DNA from: Oscarella lobularis
Lineage: Eukaryota > Porifera > Homoscleromorpha > Homosclerophorida > Oscarellidae
NCBI RefSeq assembly: GCF_947507565.1
Contig: NC_089192.1
Span: 2,170,001-2,234,000, forward strand
Reading direction: 5' to 3'
Length of the DNA stretch: 64,000 nt
Shown one piece after another: positions 60,307-64,000 of this stretch (within the stretch, counting starts at the first letter, position 1; every line of letters starts with the position of its first letter). The position numbers and the translations under genes are program-made. The notes below the pieces were generated by a model. The model saw nothing but the letters and a program-made list of their open reading frames with translations. It searched no databases and was not told the DNA's origin.

Positions 60307-63090
60307 TCAGCCGTAAGTGAGCGAGCAGTTTCCATTCTTCACTAGAGAAATTGCTTCAGAAATTTCGGATTGAGTATCATTTCTCCATGGCTTAAAAATG
60401 CCGTGGTGGCTGACAATAAGGGCACCGTCCTGATTTTTGTGCCCAGTGAGCATGTATTGGTTGCCAGCTTCAACCATGGATGCTTGAACAGAAGGGCAGT
60501 GACACGCCACCGCCTTTGATCCAAGATAAAAATGACCGTCGTTCACACTGGTGACGTTGGTGCTATTGGCGCTGTAGAGAACTTCTTTCACGTCGCATTC
60601 CATCATCGTCTTATCATCTCCCATGCTCACTACTTCTTTGATTTCCGCCACTGCTGCAAATGAAGACGTGCAAATGCGTTGATATAGAAGAAAATCGGCA
60701 AGGCAGAAGAAGCCATCGCAGGAATCACAATGCTGTTCGTCAGAACCGTCGAAGCAATCTTGCGTCAAGTCGCACACCTTGTAGCGCGAAATACACCGGC
60801 ATCCATCACATCTGAATCCGTAGATGCAGTTATTAGTGCAGTTAGGAATGCACATCGACTCATCAGATGCTCCTTCGGCTGTGGTTATGGTACCATTCGG
60901 ACATGTAAGGCATGATGTCTGTCCCTCTTCCGGCTGGTACAAATGCGTGGGGCATGGAGTGCAAGGATGCAGGCCGTTGTCAGAGTACGTGCCACGAAGA
61001 CATTGTCGAACGCACATCGACTCATTAGATGCTCCTTCGGCTGTGGTTATGGTACCATCCGGACATGTAAGGCATGAAGTCTGTCCTTCTTCCGGCTGGT
61101 ACAAATGCGTGGGGCATGGAGTGCAAGGATGCATGCCGTTGTAAGAGTACGTTCCACGTTGACATGGTCGACCGCACATCGACTCATTAGATGCTCCTTC
61201 GGCTGTGGTTATGGGACCATCTGGACATGTAAGACATGACGTCTGTCCTTCTTCCGGCTGGTATGAATGCATGGAGCATGGAGTGCAAGGATGCAGGCCG
61301 TTGTAAGAGTACGTACCACGTTGACATGGTCGAAGACATTTTTCTAATGATTTGGAGCCCTTCCAGAGAGTTTGAGTTCTATTTGGGCAAGAGATGCATT
61401 CGGTCTTCCCTTCTGCATCCTGATACGTGTGAAGAGGACATGGTTCACATTTTCCCTCGCGGATGTGGTTTCCCTTGCTGCACATAAAACAGCGAGTACC
61501 AATCTTGATTTGACCAGGATTGTTACAGCTAGCTTGAATTTTGCTTGTTGTCACGTCACTTGATTTGAGAGTGACTCCATTGATTTCCACGCTGAGAGGA
61601 TCCTCTTCGACAGAGGTGACAAGTTTTGCTGCAGCAGCACGCACGGCACCTACAAGTTTTCCTACCGCAGCTCTGCAAGTAGAGTTGCAAAATTTCGAAT
61701 TTAGAATTCTTCTAGAGTCTTTAGACGCTTCAAGACGAAATTTCACGACAACAATGGCGACGCTGCTTATTTTGCCCCCGACTTGGCGTCTACGTCTTCC
61801 CGCGCCAGCACCACACTCAACTTCTTCACTGTTGGTGATAGTGATCTCATTGCAAGGACAAAGCCTCTCGAGCAAAGACTGCATAGCCATACTCGAGATT
61901 TTTGACCTTTCGTCTGGAGACAGGCTTTCACAGTCACCAGGGTACTCAAATTTACTTTCGACAGGCACAAAGATTCCTAGTGGATCAGCTTTGATGCATT
62001 CCGGAATTGTGTCCTGACGTTCTTCATGAGACCACACGCCGTTCACACCGCACACAAACGGATTGTCCGGTTTATGGTTAAAGCCGTATGCATCATTGCA
62101 AAAAATGTTGCAGACCTGTTGCTTGTTGAAAGTCGAGCAGGTGACGAGGCCATTATCAGGAGCGTCTATATCCTTGCACGTCTTGATTTTGCATTGACTT
62201 CCTGTATATCCATCGACGCAGTCACAGGTAGAAGGTGCGACACACGTTCCGCCGTTTTGACAAATGTTTTTGCATACCGGTTTCCTGCAAGTGTCTCCTT
62301 CCCAATCTGTCTCCTTGCAGTTACACGTGTCTGGTGCTTCACAGACTCCGCCGTTCTCGCATTTTTTTGAACAAATGGGCTCGTCGCAGGTGCCTCCTTT
62401 CCAACCGGTGTCGCAATTACATGATTCTGGGCTCTCGCACCTACCGTGCTTACATCCTCGAGAACATATAGCTATGTCACAAGAAGCACCTGTCCATCCG
62501 TTATCGCAAGAACAGTCATCTGGTCTAAGACATTGACCGTTTGTACATCTTTCGCTACAAATCGCTTGGTTGCAAGAAGTGCTACTCCACTTAGGCATGC
62601 AGTCGCATTTGTATTCTGGCAAGGCAGGGCCATTGGACGCTTTTGTCATTCTACACGATCCGTGAACGCATCCGGCTGGGCAGCGCTGTGTGCAAGCCTT
62701 TCCATTATTGTACAGGTCATACCCTGTATCGCATTTACATTGAAACCCGCCGTCAATGTTCACGCATTGCGCACTGTTGGAGCAGTCATGCGTACCGCTC
62801 TTGCATTCGTTTACGTCGACGCATGTTGGTAGGGAGGGAGACCAGACACCATCTGTACATTTGAGGCGACCGTTACCGTATAGCCTGTAACCTTGATTGC
62901 AGTGTACAGATACAGTGGCACCGTGACCTTTACTAGAAGAGCCAATCCGACCGTTGTAAGGCGCATTCAAGCTGGCGCATCCTCTAGGTAGAGGCGGTGG
63001 CGGCCTTCTTCTCCTCCTCCTTCCCCAAAGAAAGCCTGAAGAAGAATGTAAAAACAGCAAAAGAAAACCAGCGCAGATAAACAGTTTCAT
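60307..63090 (-). CDS. Secreted sushi/EGF/ephrin-receptor-like/LDLa/NTR protein
   Basis: One uninterrupted frame of 927 codons, striking beside the heavily split neighbours. Signal peptide 1-19, then GRRRRRR followed by a Pro run (24-34). Sushi domain about 38-90; calcium-type EGF 92-133 (DVNECKSGTHDC); five short EGFs 137-300 (CENGGVC, CQNGGTC); second sushi 305-365. An unassigned domain of about 150 residues follows, with CPCNEITIT and a GRRRRQ basic site. Then four GCC2/GCC3 ephrin-receptor-like cysteine repeats, three of them nearly identical (CTPCPTHLYQPEEGQTSCLT), an LDL-receptor A domain (CDLTQDCFDGSDEQHC) and a C-terminal NTR-like domain (CDGFFCLADF...CHCPS...KNGNCSL). It resembles SVEP1/SCUBE-type matrix proteins. 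A TATA box lies at 63139-63146. Probably an extracellular matrix or defence protein (inference). Confidence 0.85.
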   Translation of the reverse strand: MKLFICAGFLLLFLHSSSGFLWGRRRRRRPPPPLPRGCASLNAPYNGRIGSSSKGHGATVSVHCNQGYRLYGNGRLKCTDGVWSPSLPTCVDVNECKSGTHDCSNSAQCVNIDGGFQCKCDTGYDLYNNGKACTQRCPAGCVHGSCRMTKASNGPALPEYKCDCMPKWSSTSCNQAICSERCTNGQCLRPDDCSCDNGWTGASCDIAICSRGCKHGRCESPESCNCDTGWKGGTCDEPICSKKCENGGVCEAPDTCNCKETDWEGDTCRKPVCKNICQNGGTCVAPSTCDCVDGYTGSQCKIKTCKDIDAPDNGLVTCSTFNKQQVCNIFCNDAYGFNHKPDNPFVCGVNGVWSHEERQDTIPECIKADPLGIFVPVESKFEYPGDCESLSPDERSKISSMAMQSLLERLCPCNEITITNSEEVECGAGAGRRRRQVGGKISSVAIVVVKFRLEASKDSRRILNSKFCNSTCRAAVGKLVGAVRAAAAKLVTSVEEDPLSVEINGVTLKSSDVTTSKIQASCNNPGQIKIGTRCFMCSKGNHIREGKCEPCPLHTYQDAEGKTECISCPNRTQTLWKGSKSLEKCLRPCQRGTYSYNGLHPCTPCSMHSYQPEEGQTSCLTCPDGPITTAEGASNESMCGRPCQRGTYSYNGMHPCTPCPTHLYQPEEGQTSCLTCPDGTITTAEGASNESMCVRQCLRGTYSDNGLHPCTPCPTHLYQPEEGQTSCLTCPNGTITTAEGASDESMCIPNCTNNCIYGFRCDGCRCISRYKVCDLTQDCFDGSDEQHCDSCDGFFCLADFLLYQRICTSSFAAVAEIKEVVSMGDDKTMMECDVKEVLYSANSTNVTSVNDGHFYLGSKAVACHCPSVQASMVEAGNQYMLTGHKNQDGALIVSHHGIFKPWRNDTQSEISEAISLVKNGNCSLTYG

Positions 63091-63138
63091 TGCACCTTTC
63101 GCAAGAGTCTCAACTACGGCGTCACCTCTCGCGTTTAC

Positions 63139-63146
63139 CTATATAG
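63139..63146 (-). promoter_or_regulatory. TATA box of the NTR-domain protein gene
   Basis: CTATATAG on the minus strand, 49-56 bases before the ATG at 63090, the same spacing as in the peptide genes. Confidence 0.55.
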
Positions 63147-64000
63147 TGTTGTCCTGAAGGAAGTAGACCCGCCAAAGATCGTCTGGCAGATATAAGTCTA
63201 CGGTACGCAGATTCTGTAGCTTTAGGGCGGCGGCGTCTTGAAGAAAACGCAGGAAAGAAACTAGACAAAGATTCTCCGAAGAGTGAAGGAAAGAGACGAG
63301 ACTTCTTGAAACCTGAAAGTGCCGCGTGTTCATCCTGCTGAATTTAGATATGCACAGCTTGAAATTTGCTTTCTCCAGGCTTGGAGCAAAGGTAAGAGGG
63401 CGACAGCCTCATTATGCATGTATTTATATACTCCCGGGAAAAGAGCAGCCATCGCGCCATATATGCTTATGTTATTCGATTTACTTCAAACATGTCCCAT
63501 GCATACATATATTTATTATAGCCAACACTCTGTATGACTGAACTATCATTTGCTAATTCACATTCGCAAAACTTGAAGAAACCCAGTGACTACAAGTAAA
63601 AATTTCTCCTGGCCTTGTTGTGTTTCGCTGCTCTTGTTTCATTTTTCGTGTGAAAAGAGCGTGTGTGCTATTTGGACATCCGGAATTGACATTCAGAGAC
63701 GTGGGGCTCCAGTCGCTTCCTTGCCCGAATTTGACTTTCTCTTTCCTACTACTGGTGAGGAGGTAAGATTTCCTGTGCTCCAATTGTTGATGACGTCGAC
63801 TCTTTGGTATTTACCGATGAACCGTTGCCGCAAACGCAGCTCTGCCTGGAGCAAATTTTGGATTTGTTGCTTAGCTTTTTTATTCAATTAGTGACTTGGC
63901 GCGTTTTGCTTTTCGCTGTGCTGCGCATTTTCATCTTAAAATGAATTTTGAAGAAATGAGTGACGCTTACGGTCGTCGTGTTAGTTGGGTCTTTTAGCTG
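63147..64000. other. Right edge, possible start of another + strand gene
   Basis: A stretch at about 63655-63761 (AIWTSGIDIQRRGAP, LPEFDFLFPTTGEE) ends in a good donor (GAGGAG then GTAAGA) and may be an exon. An earlier donor-like GGAGCAAAG then GTAAGA at 63391 resembles that of S5. No domain was recognised. Confidence 0.3.

Overview
This window reads as animal nuclear DNA, most likely from a sponge or another early-branching animal (inference). The reasons are intron-split genes with very short introns (often 40-60 bases), calcium-binding EGF domains each on its own exon, NIDO-AMOP-VWD and FAM171-like modules, NTR and LDL-receptor A domains, a rhodopsin-family receptor pair, TATA boxes and AATAAA signals. 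Nothing bacterial or viral was recognised. All exon models come from reading splice signals and phase by eye.

Left half (1-37 kb): two tandem copies of a giant single-pass membrane protein gene on the + strand. Copy A is cut by the left edge and ends at 5825. Copy B is complete, 8874-35618, and should encode roughly 6,900 residues: signal peptide, EGF repeats, a long Thr/Pro mucin array, three FAM171-like/sushi/mucin modules, about 40 more EGF exons, NIDO-AMOP-VWD, further EGFs, a cysteine-rich DUF4215 exon, cadherin-like repeats, one transmembrane helix and a nine-residue tail. The duplicated unit also carried a small minus-strand gene of unknown function, intact at 36746-37048 and broken at 7106-7352.

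Middle (37-50 kb): a mostly gene-poor stretch with a 2.5-kb satellite of 54-bp units (40716-43260, arranged in a 702-bp higher-order repeat), then a tandem pair of intronless class A GPCR genes (45338-46366, 48132-49160) whose upstream regions were duplicated with them.

Right part (50-64 kb): minisatellites, a three-copy dispersed repeat, and a cluster of small secreted-peptide precursor genes at 52.9-59.3 kb. Four share a signal peptide starting MAR or MAT. Three end in peptides with a Cx3Cx2C motif, two of them after basic cleavage sites. One broken gene looks like a cystine-knot peptide. Several have a TATATAAG box about 50 bases before the ATG. This peptide cluster is the best candidate for an undescribed system. 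The window closes with an intronless 927-codon secreted protein gene on the minus strand (60307-63090; sushi, EGF, ephrin-receptor-like, LDLa and NTR domains).
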